A stretch of DNA of 64,000 bases. Origin: Stercorarius parasiticus (lineage: Eukaryota > Chordata > Aves > Charadriiformes > Stercorariidae). The stretch's first letter is position 1. Each line of letters starts with the position of its first letter. Below the pieces are notes generated by a model. It ran no database searches, was not told the origin of the DNA, and saw nothing but the letters and a program-made list of their open reading frames with translations. Shown piece after piece: positions 12,801 to 26,800 of this stretch. The DNA lies in assembly GCA_013396915.1 (NCBI GenBank), contig VWZL01002505.1:124001-188000 (forward strand), in the 5' to 3' direction. A program made the translations under genes and the position numbers.

Positions 12801-13482
12801 GCCTATTTTTCAACATTATTGAAATAAAATATTTCAATTTTTCTGCTCTGAATTATTATTAAAATTTTATTCTGTTGCAAATTCTTATTAAAATTTTATT
12901 CTAATTCCAAAAGTCCTCACATAATCAAAAATTGTAGATAGAACTCACGGATTTGTCTTATGTAACGTATTTTTTGTTAACAACTTCACTGAATAAATCT
13001 GCCATGTTGCTTAATCAGTTTGTTCCACATACCCATAGGAATGTGCCGGAATTTAGAAAAAAGCTAGCATTAGAAGCAAAATTTCAGTAAAGTGATGAAT
13101 GTTACTGTAGAACACTAACAAACAGAAAAGAGTTTTTTGTTGGTTTTGTTTTTTTTAAACCTACCGACTTAGTTCATGAGAACTTGCCTAGCAAATAAAC
13201 TTTTGTTGCTTCTACAGTGTAAAAAACTACAGTGTTTTATAGACTCTATCAAAATGGGACTATATGAACAAAATTTAAACAATCAAACCTCAAATCAGCA
13301 TTTATGAAAGGTCAACTCTTAAGTGATTTGTGCAAGGGACTGAAAAAGCAAAGGTCAGCACTAGATATTCTGAAGAATTTTTCTTTGCGTGCTTTTTTTT
13401 TGGGGTGGGGCTGTTGTTCTTTTTTAAATTGTACAGATGCAGGGTAACTACTAATTGCGTCAGAAACAGAAAAAACACTCAC
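9897..13482. other. Intergenic sequence, no gene recognised
   Basis: Nothing supportable as a gene is seen. The stretch holds T/G-rich simple sequence near 11175-11235, a short direct repeat near 11464-11490 and a duplicated 18-mer at 12856-12902. Open frames are short and lack family resemblance. Confidence 0.55.
12856..12902. repeat. Direct repeat of an AT-rich 18-mer
   Basis: The sequence ttattaaaattttattct occurs at 12856-12873 and again exactly at 12885-12902, a spacing of 29 bases. It is short, AT-rich, and without evident function. Confidence 0.7.
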
Positions 13483-13627
13483 CTTTTCTGTAAGGTAATT
13501 CACAATAAAAAACTCAGTCATAATATGATAGGACTGAATGTGGCCTGGATTTTGATGTGGGCATAGGCCCAATTCATGAACTGCCATGCCAACATGAACC
13601 ACTGGGTACGTATAGCTGTCCAGGTTC
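13483..13627 (-). other. Exon-like orphan ORF with splice-site borders, unidentified
   Basis: On the minus strand a 145-bp segment runs from a good acceptor (T-rich tract, ttttccag, AG at 13629-13628) to a strong donor (gaaaag/gtgagt, GT at 13482-13481). One frame is open through all 48 codons and reads NLDSYTYPVVHVGMAVHELG and then residues ending FFIVNYLTEK. I do not recognise the protein. No partner exon was found nearby, and CCR4-GLB1 intergenic space has no known gene in human. It could be an exon of a lineage-specific gene or lncRNA, a gene relic, or chance: 48 open codons are not rare. Confidence 0.2.
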
Positions 13628-14626
13628 CTGGAAAAATGTAAAAAGAGCTCTAGAAATGTCAACTACTTGTACAGAAATAGCTGTAGAAAAGCTGAATACT
13701 CCCTAAGTATAGAACAAATAGGTAGCTAGTATCAATGTTTATTTTAGTGACACCTCCTAACAAAATCTGCCATGTTTTCTAGACCTGAAGCCACAAGATC
13801 ACACAAAGTTACCACTTTGGCAAAAGCAAAACAAAACACAGTAAAAAAAAATAAAATAAAATCAGCAAGATCCTTCACAGCAAAAGCCACGATTGCCGGG
13901 CCAGTGAACGGCACAAGCTAGATGTGTCTGCTCCAACAAGAGCAGTAGCTGAGGACCACGTACGTGAGACCTCCCACAGACCCACCACCCAGAGATGCCC
14001 TTTGAGCGGAAGGGCGCTTCTCTTTTGTGACAGCAAATGCAGAGAGTCCCACGCAGACAGACCATGGTAGAACACAACTGCCCCAGGTTGTGTTCATGCA
14101 GACAATGCTTGTGCTTAGGAAAAAAAACGTTTTATTACCTGCAGTTTACTAGACGGCTTGCACTGGCTTCCTTATTGTATTGGGCCACAGACTTGAACCA
14201 GGCAGAAGCATGTCCATCACTACCTATCGACCAGAGATGATATACCCAAAAGAGACCATAGCACCCTTTTCATTTAATTCTCCCTGAAAAGAAAAGAAAA
14301 AAAAAAGAAAAAAAGAAAAAAAGTGCCTTTTTTAAGGTGACGGTTTCAGCCTTGCCAGGGATCTCAGTCAAACTGACTCTTGCATCTGCTACCTGGAAAT
14401 CAGGACTCTGCCCTCCTTTGTAAAACAAGGCATTTTGCAGCGGAAAAGTACTACAACGAAATTAAATATTATTATAGAGACAAAAATCTGTACATTCATT
14501 GCTAGATTTCTTGCCTTGTCTCAAGACATCAAGAAATATGCATACTCTTTTACTCACAGCCCAAAAAGTTTCGTCTCCTTCCACAGAAGATGAAAATAAC
14601 TTCATAACGCATTATTCAAAAAAAAA

Positions 14627-14638
14627 NNNNNNNNNNNN
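14627..14638. other. 12-base assembly gap in an A-rich tract
   Basis: Twelve N bases interrupt a poly(A) run in intergenic sequence. This is probably a homopolymer that could not be closed. Confidence 0.95.
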
Positions 14639-17600
14639 AAAAATTTCTCAGTCAACGGGTGATTGTTCTCCTGAATCATGAGGGTTTGCAGACAAAACCC
14701 CTACCCCTTTGACACTTGCTTGCCTGGTTTACTTCATCATTTTGACATTTGTAATCAGCAGGGGGTTTCACCAATTTGCATGAACACACTAAAACAGGTA
14801 GCAGGAAAAAAACTAAGTACTTCATCAGAACAGGAACATTCTTTCCAATCCAAACCAGCATCACATTTTCACATCAAAAGGCATAGAGCCTGACAATAAA
14901 TGAGTAAGTCCCAAAATCAAAATACGCTATGGAGCACAGACCAAGGTTGTTAAAAGAGAGCTGATGCTTTTAAATCATCTCAATTGCTGTACACCAGATT
15001 GCATTGCAGAGTGGGAGCTTTATAGTTCAGAGTTGGGTTTTTTTTTTTTTTGCTAAGTGAGTTACAGTGAGCGAGCAGCTGAATCATCAATCAAACCTCA
15101 GTCTCTTCTACTGAAAAGGCTTTAAAAGCACTGAAATTCCAGCTCAAATTAGTAAGAAAAAAAGACTTCACCTGAAAGTTTCAGGTGCTGAAACTCAGAC
15201 ATGATCAGATACGCTCACCTTGAAAAGAGGGGTAGATGGACCTTAGTCAAACTTGTACCATTATTCTTATATGAAAAAATACACTTTTTATTAAATGAGA
15301 AAAAGAAAACACAGAAAACAAATAATACGAGCTGAGCTCCATGTATTTTTGAAGCCCTCAGCCTCTGAGGAAAAAGCATTTTCCTGTGCTGTGCCAATGG
15401 GGCAGACCCTTGACAAACCCATTACACAGAGAGAGAAGAAACTGTGGGAATCCCTGAATGTTCCTTCACCCACTTTGCAGGACAAGTACAACAGTGTGGT
15501 TGTCTTTCTGAAGAAGGTACTTGCTCACCAGAAACTGCACTGAAACCAAACCAGGCATCATCTAGCCCTATTATTTTGTGAACAACTGACAACATGATGC
15601 ATATCAAGGACTGTCAGAAAAAGCATGGTTTCTACCTTGAATTGCAAAGATAACATGGAAGACAAGATGGTGACAAGCGGTTGGGGAGCAAGTACCAGCA
15701 GAGCTACGGATACTCACAACCTTGCAGTTAGGTGGATTTTTGTTAGGATTTAGATATATTTTCCCCACCCTGCACATCCAGCCAGGGGAGCTGAATCTTC
15801 ACCCCACTTCACCTCCTTTCTTTCATGTAAAATTTTCCACTTGTAGCTATGAAAATCTGAAAACCAGAGAGCTCAGCATCATTCACTTTTGCCAGTTCAG
15901 TGAGATGCAAGGCCACAGACTGTAGCTGGTTCGTGGTGGCTGGAGGCACCAAAAAGGAAATTATTTTCTCTCCCCTCTCCACTGCAACCTGCTTGGACTT
16001 GAAAAAAAAAAAAAAAAAGAAAAAAACCCCAAACAACACAACAACAACCAACCCACTATTTACCAGAAACATTATTATGCTTTCCCCTCGGTCTTCACAA
16101 GGCTTCTTATCCAGATCATGTTTTGTAACACTGTTTGCTTGTATCTACATAGTGCTTAAACATCCTCTGTTTCAGCACCATTTCTGTAAGTACAGTATGA
16201 AGGAGAAACAAACTTCATGCAAGTCAAGTATGCTACTACTGTAATCTCATTTCAGTACCTTTGCAAGACTGGGTTTTTCAGAATTTAAAGAGAAAAAAAA
16301 AAAAAGTAGGCTAGGTAGCTTCTACTCTTGTATCTGAATTACTCACACCTTCTGTCCGAGCCCTCTTTATTTCCTAGGATGGGTGATCACGGTTAATTTT
16401 GGAGGTGGAGTGTGATGTGTCCCTTTTTTTTTTTTCCCCAACAAAAGACATTAAGAGGAGTCCAAAGTTTGGCTAATACTAAAACACCAACTGTCTTGGC
16501 ATGGGACAGTTAAAATTAGAAAGGATTTGTAGAAGCTCTAGGTTTTCTTCAACACCTCGGAAGCCTTTGAGTCAAAGCAAAGAGACCTCAGAGATGAGAC
16601 TTGAAAAAGTAAAAAAAAAAAAAAAAAAAGCTGCTTCAGCAGATACCAACCAGCAGCAATTTTCTTCTATTTCAACACGAGCTAGGCGGACTCAGTGCTT
16701 TAAATAAAGTCATGTCTGCAGGTGTCTATGTTTGACTGTAGTCAGACGACTCACATTGCTTTAACTTCAGCTTTTGAAGTGGATACTGCTCTGGATCAAA
16801 GGACCAAAAGAGCAACATCGGAATGCACTGTAGCAGAAGTCACTGCTTTGACAAAATTTTGCAGGAAATCATGCTAACCCTTCACGAGTTCAGTACTAGG
16901 TTCTCAGGTTCTTCAGTGCACCAGACCTACCTATTCATGATTAGTGCAAACCACATCCTAAAACTGAGGGGAAAAAAAAAAGTCAGAAAGCTTGAAAGAA
17001 GATTATGTACAATGCGTGCAGGATCTAGACCCATCTCTCAGAGCCTAAAGTCTTCTGGGAAACCTCACTGGTATAGCACAGTGTTTCAACATCCAGAAAG
17101 AAAATTTAACATGGAGGCAAGAAAGGAGTGCAAGTTTTCCTTCTGCGCAGCTTCTTTCTTCTTCCACATGTGCCTCCTCTGAAAACAGCAACACTTTCAA
17201 TATACAGGAGAAACGTAACAGTCTAAAGCTCAGCAACAGACAGGGCATGAGGAAGGTTAAGAGTAAGCTATCAGTTTCTTTCCCTCCTTCTCCTCAACAA
17301 TTCTACCTGTGCTTTAGAAGGCTCTTTCAGCCACAGTGCAGGAACACATCCAGATCCTGCAGCCACCACACACACAACCGTTCACTTTCACCCAAGGCAA
17401 GTGCTACTGCAGAGCTCCACATCCAGGGGAGACTTCTGGCTAAATTTAGAATACAGATCCATAAAGAGTGTTCACTGTGTACGCCTGACCAAGATTTGTG
17501 GGACTTGCCAAAAGGAAACTCTGAATGGGTTTTGGAAGAAAGGTGTAATCAAGCTGGAAGCAAAGGCATGTTCGTACAGCTTGCAAACTAATGATGGATA

Positions 17601-17883
17601 GGTGGAAGGGGTGGAGATAACTCCGCTTCAGACAACCAAAGACACATTGAAGGAAATTTTTTTAGTTTCTCTACACATAAGACTTCCCTAGTATGAAAGG
17701 AAGAACAAGGAACACTTAGGGAAGAATGAAACGGGAAACAGAGAAGAGTAATTTCTTAGCTGTAGCGTTAGAGGGATGACCCGCAATTGCTAGGCCTTTC
17801 CCCACATTGTGCTTTGGCCCACAACCACACACAACACTGAAAATGCTCAGTTAATATTAGTATAGAAGCACCAAGTTTAAAAG

Positions 17884-17904
17884 CAAACAAACAAACAAAC
17901 AAAC
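17884..17904. repeat. (CAAA)n microsatellite
   Basis: Five CAAA units occur in a row in intergenic sequence. Confidence 0.85.
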
Positions 17905-20900
17905 AGTATCATATACACTTAGAAGGACTAAAGAAACTTAACAGCAAAATTGTTTCAAACCATAGACACTGGCTGCATTTTCCTACTGAATTTGCACCAA
18001 TATTCAACAGATCTACTCGACTTAACAAAGGCCCTTTCTGTTGGAGTTTCAAACTCAATTCACAGTTTCATTAGGGAGTCTTTTTTCCCCTTGTCTACCC
18101 AAAAAAAAAAAAAATAAAAAAATTAAAAGGGCTGTTACGGTCATGCAGCTGTAAGCATGTCACCAAAGTGCAAGATATTGATCTTACCACGACGCTTGCA
18201 GAGCCTGCTCTGAACGCATGCTGGGGAGTTCCGTGAATAAGACTGTGCTGCCCATTACAACACTGCAGAGTTAAAAGGGGGACCTTCCTAAGACCCTGAC
18301 TTTGGAGTCCTATCTATAGTTGGCTCCTGAGGGACAGGTGTTTGTGCTGAAGTCCAAAACAGGAATTCTTAAATATATTGCTGATTCCTTGGACACAAAT
18401 CCTACTGAAAGGGGACTGCATTACCAAGGGCCTGAAACTAGCACTGCATCTGTGAAACCTCTTATAGGTAACACACACCTTCAAGACTTCCCCCAAAGCT
18501 AGGGACTCTGGTTCACCACTCCCCTGTTTGATAACTTAACAAGCAACAGAAAATACCTTCTGAAAAGGGATTTTTAAACATACGCAGTTTATTCAGCAAA
18601 AGCATGACAAAGATCCCCCATGACATCTTTTCCAACATTTTTGCATTCAGCCCTTTGCATCAAGTCTCAAGATCATCTCTTGCTGCACAGTTTTGCCTTC
18701 TCATTGAAGGAGAACCATTGAAGTAGATCTTATTCTTCTGTAGCTTCCAGTTCCCTTTGTCATGAAATCTTCCAGCCAGGACCTCGAGGCTGGCTAACAT
18801 GCTTTTAAGTCCTGGCCTGCAAGACATCTTTCTTGCAACTCAGTCATTTCTTTCAAAGAAAGCTGCTGCAGCACCTGGACCAGGTCATTCAGGACCTCAT
18901 CACTCTTTCACATCCTTGATGAATCTTCTCCATGTTGCTCTTAAAATTTCTGTAAATCCAGTCCACGAGGGACGTAAGAAGATAACAGAGAGGGCACAAA
19001 ACAGTTTTAGAGCACAAAGACATACTTCATATTGGCTGTGGACAGTAAAACTGGTGACTGGCGTGCATGCAGCAATGAAGACTTCCATTAGCTGTTAACA
19101 AGTTTCCTAACAGTAAACAATGGAAGAACTTGTCTAGGGAAGTGTGAGGTCTCCATCACAAGAAACTATGAAGAACAGGTTACACAAATACACTGGGAAT
19201 ACTTTAGACACAGATAACATTGGCTTCGGAAATGGAGGCATAGGGCTAGATCGTCTCTCGCAAACCTTTCATCTTTCATTACCTGTTAAAATGCTGTTTG
19301 CAGTCTGGAAAACATACATACAAAAAGAGATTAAACCAAAAATGTGGGGACTGCACATCAGTCAGCAGTTCCTTTGGGAAGTTATGCTAGAGCATTTGCA
19401 AGCAAAAAAAAGGAAGAAGAAGAGCGATTGCAAAGCCATGTAACAGAAAAACATTCTCAAGTAGTTTCCTGCTGATACAGAGGCAACAATGCCCAGTAAA
19501 TAACTAAGCTGCTGACAGAGGCTCTGGTTAGGATCTGTCAGCACTGCAAGCTATTTCCTCAAATATGGATGGATTTCCAGGAAGAGCATCCTAGGAAAAC
19601 CATCAGGATATCCATTTTACACATAGAGAGAGGCTACTGTTCCCAGTGATCTCAATATATCTGAAATGAGATTAGGAGGGGACTGCAACAGTCTAGTCAG
19701 TCATCCAACTATATCAAAGTGACCAAATCCATCCAAAGAGAGCACATTTCTTCCCTTTGTGGTCCAAACTTAGTGTTTTGTTGTTGCCTTCTCAGCCCGG
19801 ATAATCCAGTATCAGCTCCTTCAGAGCACACTGTGAAACACAGGATTCTTCTGTAATTGCCACTTCTGAATGCCTGACACATTTGTCAGCTGGATAGGGT
19901 CTGCTGTCCTCTTGGGAGGAATAGTTTTAGAGCCAGGCTCACGTAAACATTCAAACTGTGCAAACAAATGAGTATTTAATCAAAAAACAGCGAAAGAAAA
20001 CCACAGGCACTGTGGAGTCCCCAGAGAGATGGGAGAGCAGGAAGACAGGGAAAACCACCTGCACAGGTGAATTACAAAGGGCTTGGAGAGCCTAAAGAGG
20101 TATGGACACGGTCAAGTCTCAAGTGATTCAGGGACTGAAATTTTGGTCAACACTTAGGAAGTTAATTATATTATGAATATGACTAGTCTTGTATGTAGGT
20201 TAAGAAAGAGAATTCAACTATATACTGCACGCTATTCACTAGTTCATGTTCACCTATTTGCTCATTCATCCCAAGTAATCACATTTAAAAGGCCTTCATT
20301 CATGTGTAGGCAGTATTACAGTCTAAGCTTACAAGCCTCACTCCACGGCTGAAAAAAACCCATCTGTGCTAAGCTGAGCCTCTACAGCTACACTCTAGGT
20401 GCAGATTTGAAATGGCACTCGCCTACAGAAGTGTAAAGATCACACCTACCTTCCAGCTGGGACCAGTGTAACATCTCCACTTCTCCTTACACACCGATTC
20501 TGACCAAACACCATGTTTGCACTAGTCTGCTGAAAGCAAGGAACACTGTGCCAGCAAAGCACTTGCAAATTCCCAAGGACAGGCAGGAGGGAGCATTTGA
20601 GGAGCCACAATTTTAGCATTAGGAACATTCTTTCTTGCCATGCCTTCAGGAGCAGCTGGCTCCAGACAGACCATCCCATGGAGTTTCAGCATCTGGAACA
20701 GATCACACAGCTACGCTGCAGATACTAACCAGGGGTCTGACGACGGTTTCACATCATGTCCTTCAAAACCAAACTGAAACTTGGTCAAGGTGAGCCAGCT
20801 AAATCCTCACACCCCTCTTCTATGCATTTGGTCTTCAGTCAGAAGGTTTTCTCCTGATTTTATTTCTACCCCTGGACACGGGTGATAGAACCACATTTGA

Positions 20901-23376
20901 GGATAGGTTAAAATAACTGACCTGCTCAAGACTGCAAAGGAGCAAAATGACAAAGCTGTCCCATTTTGCACCATATACTCGGTCCCAGGAGGACTGCACA
21001 TCAAGGCTAGGAAACCTAGGGTAAGCCCCAGCCATGTAGTATCAGCAGTGGTGTGGGCACAGCAACCCAGTATGAGACATTTACAGGGCAGAACACCCTC
21101 CTGCAGCACCTACAGACGCATCCTTGGGTAAAGCAGCAGCAAGTGGCAACAGGTTCTTCTTGGTAGTGCTGTACTCTGGAGGCCCCGTGTCACAGAGGCC
21201 TCCCTTCTGCATACTCAAATAAATACTGCACTGCTTGGCAACCTCTAGCAGTGTTTTCACGTAGGTAGATCAGAATTAGGAATCAGGGCTTCAACTTTCA
21301 GTTCCTTTCTGTAAACAAGAGAACACTTCACTGAAAGCAGAAAACAGGCCATTGTGTTAATCAAGCTATCTAAGCCCTACTTGAAAAAACTTTAAGCTCT
21401 TTTTTTCCACGTTGCTCTTGTTAGTCTTACATCTAACCAGACGCATGTTTGCAATCCTTGATGCAAAGCCTTTCTGCTTGGAATGTTACACAGAGTTGTG
21501 GCAAAAAGTGAAGTCTCATGAATTACACTACATTTTCACAAGTACGATGTAAAACAAAATGAAGTCAGAATGAGAGCCAGGAGTTCCACTCTCCTCACAG
21601 CACTTAACTGCCATAAAAATTAAAAATACTCCTGGCTGTTAAAACACTGAACTGTTGTAGGAATAATACCTAAATAGTACTGTCATTCTGCACACTTCAA
21701 GCCACAAAACCCACAACCGGTATGAAACTAATTCTGTTCCATTCCTTACATTCAAGGCCTGGCTCTGAGGTAATTAATACTTCATAATAAACCGACTGCA
21801 GAGCATCTTCCAGGGTCTGAATAGGCACGGTGCCAAGAAAAAAAAACAAATCTAGGGTCAGGACAGACCACTTTATTCCAGGAATGAAGTGTGTCAGGTA
21901 CGGAACACACAGTCCCCAGCCATTAGATTTTGCATTTGAGGTGAGAATTTAAAAGCAGAAGCTCTCTGGCTCAGGTAAACCACGTGTGTCTGGTTTGAAA
22001 GCCCATCAAACGCCTCAGACACACAGTAGAGATGTAGATACTCAAGGGAGTGGTGGTCCTTTTCGCTCTCTCCTCAGGTGACAGTAACAGTCCTTATCAG
22101 CTGAGAAGAAGTATTTTGCATTGTCCGTCTCAGAAAAGGGCGGCACCTCTGGGGTCCACACAGCCTATCACAACTACTTTGTTTTGCTTTACAAATAAAT
22201 CATCTTCATCGCACAGAAAACAAATGAGACCCCAAGAAGAACTGCTTCTCCATAGACGCTTTACAACCTCATTTCTCCCTTATACTGTAACTCCTCACAA
22301 CTATTCCTCATCCCCTTTTTCCTTCCCAAACAAGCACAGGGAGGATTTAATCTTTAAAGAACCATTTTAATAATATCAGACAAAAAATCAAAGAAACAAA
22401 CCACAGATTATGAAAATACTTGATTCCATTATCTTAATCTTTTGTTGTTTAAATCTCACCAAGGAGTTTGCATGATTGATACCAAACTCATTAGAATCAA
22501 TGGGACGACTCAGTTCGTTGTATAAAGTCAGTTTTACTGACAGAGATTGTGCATCTTCGCAAACACCAGGCACTTACAAAAATCATCAATTTACAGGAAC
22601 AAAATAGAAGATGCGAATTAATGACTAAAAGAGAATTAAAATTCTTTAACTTAAAGCCTTCCACTTCCAAGGTGCTGGCCTATGAAAAACAGGTAGTCCA
22701 GGCCCATTAAAGCAGGAAAAAAAAAAAAAGAGAAAATAAATAGGATCCATTAAAGCAAATGTGGCTCATTTTAAGACTAAATTCTGCAGGCAGGTTAATC
22801 AGAGGCTATGGTCCAATCAAAACAGCCTAAGTTTTACATATGTCCTTGTACGTATCAACTTAAAGTCTTCAAAGATAGTATAAGTTGGGAATCAGTAAAT
22901 TGGCTTTCCAAGAGAGGACAGATGCAGACTACAAGGTCCCTACACGTTACCGCTGTTCAGACCAGCTTGTATTTCAGTGCTCTCTTCCACAGCTCTTCTC
23001 ACTGCTCCTGTGAGAAACCAATTGAAATTTTTCTAAGGTCACTTGCACAGAGGTGAAAAAATTGAGGTCTGCCCAACATTGGCAGTGAGCCTCTTCAGAC
23101 TATTGATAGTAACCAGATGATAAAATCAGCTGAAAGTGTCTAGTCTCTTGGCAGCTCTGACCTACCAGCCCATGTGAATAAACAGCAAGCTAGCGACTGT
23201 GCACTCCTTTTGTAGGCTCCGTTCCAGTTGCAAAACATGGTAAAAAAAGAAAAGCGTAAGACAGTTCCTATAATGTAAGCTGCCTACGAGGACTAGACTT
23301 TTACCAGACTGATGTGAACGTTATCTTCCAGTTGAGTTCAATTTCACAGTCCAAAGCAAATTCTAAAGCTAAAGCT

Positions 23377-23382
23377 TTTATT
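23377..23382 (-). promoter_or_regulatory. GLB1: Candidate GLB1 poly(A) signal
   Basis: The plus-strand tttatt is AATAAA on the minus strand, 181 bases after the GLB1 stop codon. It is the first canonical hexamer I found downstream of the stop, giving a predicted 3' UTR of about 0.2 kb. Longer 3' UTRs using later signals are possible. Confidence 0.4.
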
Positions 23383-23562
23383 TTTTTAAGAGACTTTCAG
23401 TATTTAAATCTGGCAGATTTGAAAAAAAAAAAGTTTTTGAGGAATTTAAGAAGTTGCCTCAGCTAAACAACTTACTGATAAACACTGAGTCTTTAAAAAA
23501 GGGAAGTATGGTTTGAGGAAAAGGGAAGCAAAGTGGGGGAAGATAAGAAAATACTCAAATTA

Positions 23563-23823
23563 TTATAGATCGTTCAGCCATATGTCTCTAACAAAGAGTT
23601 GGGGGGCATCATTTTCATACTGTGTTGTTGCATTGATATTAGGTTTGTCTACAAATTCTATCTCGCATGCCTGGGTGCTGCAAGGAGAACGCTCCAGCTC
23701 CAACACTGTTATGTTGTTTGGCACCGATGAAAGAAGTATATTCCTGGGAACGAAAAGGGTCAACTGAGGACCACGGGCCGGCCAGTAGCGACCAAGATTA
23801 AAGCCATTGATCCAAATTTGTCC
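23563..23823 (-). CDS. GLB1: GLB1 exon 16 (last), coding part with stop
   Basis: Acceptor cttaacag precedes GGACAAATTTGG at 23823; 86 codons then a TAA stop at 23565-23563. It encodes the C-terminal galactose-binding-like beta domain, starting [20 protein letters not shown] and containing [11 protein letters not shown]. Cysteines in SPCST and QACEIEF match the human pair. It ends at WLNDL, about 13 residues short of human, lacking the proline-rich tail. Confidence 0.95.
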   Translation of the reverse strand, partial: GQIWINGFNLGRYWPARGPQLTLFVPRNILLSSVPNNITVLELERSPCSTQACEIEFVDKPNINATTQYENDAPQLFVRDIWLNDL

Positions 23824-26800
23824 CTGTTAAGACAGAAAGAAAAAAATAATAACATTTTAATAATTTGACAGCAATAAAATGATGAAATAGCTTTAAGAAT
23901 AACGCTCTTCACATAGTAACTGGATTTCCTCCGTTCTCCAGTTTGATAGAACACAAGGATAGAAAATCTGTTCAAGAAAATGCTAATGACAGTCAAAAGA
24001 ATCTAAATTCCCTGATGAGTTAAAGCCATCATTAATATTTAAAAAGTGGTCAAATACTGCAGTAATTCCAAATATGATAATTCTTCGGAAAATGGAATTG
24101 CAGGTTCCTGGCACTGAATTTTGCACCAAGTTTCAGACCAAAGCAAAACTGAAAACCCTATTTGCTTGAAGCTGGTTGTTAAAAGGAGAAAGAACTCAGA
24201 AAAAAAAAAAAGAAAAAAAGCAGACCCTAATTCTGTTGTGGCTGTCTGTACAAGCATAAGATACATTATCTTGGTAGCCCCTTCACGTTGCATGATTTCA
24301 TGAAAAAGATACAGCTTGTCTAGACACGTGAAATTCAGATGCCTATTATACTTGTAATAGCTCAGTGAACAAAAGAACTTGTGAAATCACACTGCAAGAG
24401 AGTACTGTATTTTGGTGTAGTTACCTACAACCATTAAAATCTCTGGGGCTCTGCGAGCATTAATTTAAGTTCAATGAAGTTGTGGTTAACATGCCATACA
24501 AACTCTTTAAATTATTTTTATTGTGGAAGTGGCCAGAACTGCTAGTACAAAATACTGTTCTAAAATTATAAATACCTTAAGTTCAAAAGATAAAACAAAA
24601 TTGGGCAAGAGGAAAAAAAAAGAAAGCCAGACCAGTCATTTATACACCACAAAACACATACACTGAAGTGACACAAATGCAGATTCTTCCAAAAGTCTAT
24701 CTATCTATCTATCTAGTCTATATATTGGTGAGTTGCAGAATGTTCAATAAAACTGTAAATGGACTCCTACTGAGTTGAGCTGAATCTTGGTTCAGTAAAC
24801 AAGACATAAGGGAGGATATACAGCTGATTTGTGTAAATAATTTGCTTTTACTCCTCCTAAATGTTCTTTCACCATATGTCAGACGAGAGTTCAGTGGACA
24901 AGAAAAGGGATGGGAACAGATAACTGCATCTGTGTTTTCCCTCCTGCTTTGGCCTTTGGTAATCGGAATATAGAGGAAAAACAAACTCACCCATAGCATT
25001 GATGTGCAGTGATAAAAATAATAAAATAGTCTGAATCAGTGGAAAGTAAGGACTTTTACTGCACTCTTGGTCATTTCTACAATTTTCTGGGATATCTGAA
25101 TAATACTTTTAAAGGATTTACAGAAGCACAATTGTAATATAATGAGTATTGCTGTTCAAGCCGTTTGGGAGGTATTTTTCTTGTGTTTTCTTTTGCAAGT
25201 ATTTATGAAAACAGGCCTTATGAATCTTGCAAGAGAAATTTTATGATGAGTTGGTACATGTGTAAATGCACGTGAGTTATTTCAGCTCTCTATCCACTTC
25301 CCTGGTATAAGATTCCAATCTTGCACAGTTCTGCCAAGGTGCTAATAAACTTTGACCTCAAACTTTCCTTTTTCTTTTATTTTTTTTTTAACTGAGTTTA
25401 TCTTCGTAGCTTGTTATTGCTGTTTTAAAAGGCAAGGGAAGAGCTATTTATTCAAGCTCACTACTCTGCTGCCTTGACAGTTTTAGAAGAAAACATGGCA
25501 TTAATGCAACCCTCCCCCCTACAAGATAAAATAGCGCGTGTACCCACCAGACAGTAGCCTACATACTACAGAGAGTGACTCTAATCCTGGGGGAAGCAGG
25601 AGTCTACTGTAAGAATCAACTGCATTAGAGTTCTAATGCAGCCAGTATGATCAGGCAGGTCTCTGTTTCTGATCTGAATCAGTCACTGGTTGTAACTCAT
25701 TTTTCCAGTAGAGTTATGTACTCAATTTCTCAAATTATGTACTCAACATTGCAGTCTCTAAAGACTGCACGCTCAGGAATTTGTATGCCCTAAACCAGCA
25801 AATCACAACACTATACACACCACCAATACATATGCCCTAGACAAAATAAAGGAGGGGGAATCTCTGTCTTCAGTTACAAGATTTCCTTTAGTAGGGTCAG
25901 CAACCACAACCCATGATTCCAAAGAAATCAAGAACAGTTCTGACTCCAAATCCTCATTTCTGCTGAGAAAAGAAGCCCAATAAATCTAACCGTACATTCA
26001 GGGCCATGTACACTTAAGGGCATTGTGCTTCCTCAAGCAAGGGTAGAGGAAGTTTAATTAATAGTGAAGGTTTTAGAAACCACTGAAGGCAAGCAAGCTA
26101 CAACATAGGTCATGACTGTTAATGCTCCACCCTTCTTCCAGGCAATCCACCATGCCATATTCTTCATCTTAATATGCAAAGGCAAGATGATCATTAGAAT
26201 TACATGTTTTCTTGGTAAGTGTTGTTTCCATGGTTTTCCAGCTACTCAAACCAGGTGGGTTTTTATTAAAAGTCCTTATTAAAAGTCCCTCTCCGCACCT
26301 TGGCGTCAGCAATTTATACAGTACCACTCAAGGAATTAAGGCCCAGATCCAGTGGGACCCAGGTGGAATTTAAACCCTTATGGCCTTCTGCCTTATTTGC
26401 TCATTGGTAAAGTTATCTGGAAGTCTCAGTTTCCACACCGACTATTACCTCAATCTTATTACTCCTAGGTATCTTATTTAAAACTTCAGTCCAATCCATG
26501 TAAAGCTTGAAGGATCAATTCAATAGCCCTACTTATAGTTTGTCTGGGATCTCTTCACCTTGACTGCTTTAGAGGGCGTACAAAGTATGTAAAACAGGTT
26601 TCTATGTTCGGTAGATAGAGGAAAAAGATTCCCACCAGTACATGAGACTTCTTGGACTCATTTGCCATTTCAAAGATGAGTTTGCCAACAGGCAGGTATT
26701 GTCATCTTGTTTCCTGAAGATTTATGATTCATTGGGTCACAAAATTTACTGCAAAAGTCTCAGATTCCAGTTCCTGTGCAAAAAGCTATTTTTTGGATTT

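Larger units (their letters stand above)
13628..23376. other. Intergenic sequence between CCR4 and the GLB1 3' end, no gene recognised
   Basis: About 9.7 kb with many short open frames on both strands but no family match and no linked exons. It holds A-rich simple tracts (14288-14323, 16001-16026, 16609-16629, 18101-18122), a CAAA microsatellite at 17884-17904, a 12-base N gap at 14627-14638 and a tight 9-bp hairpin at 15169-15187 (cacctgaaa, one base, tttcaggtg). I see no CR1 or LTR element in this part. Confidence 0.5.
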
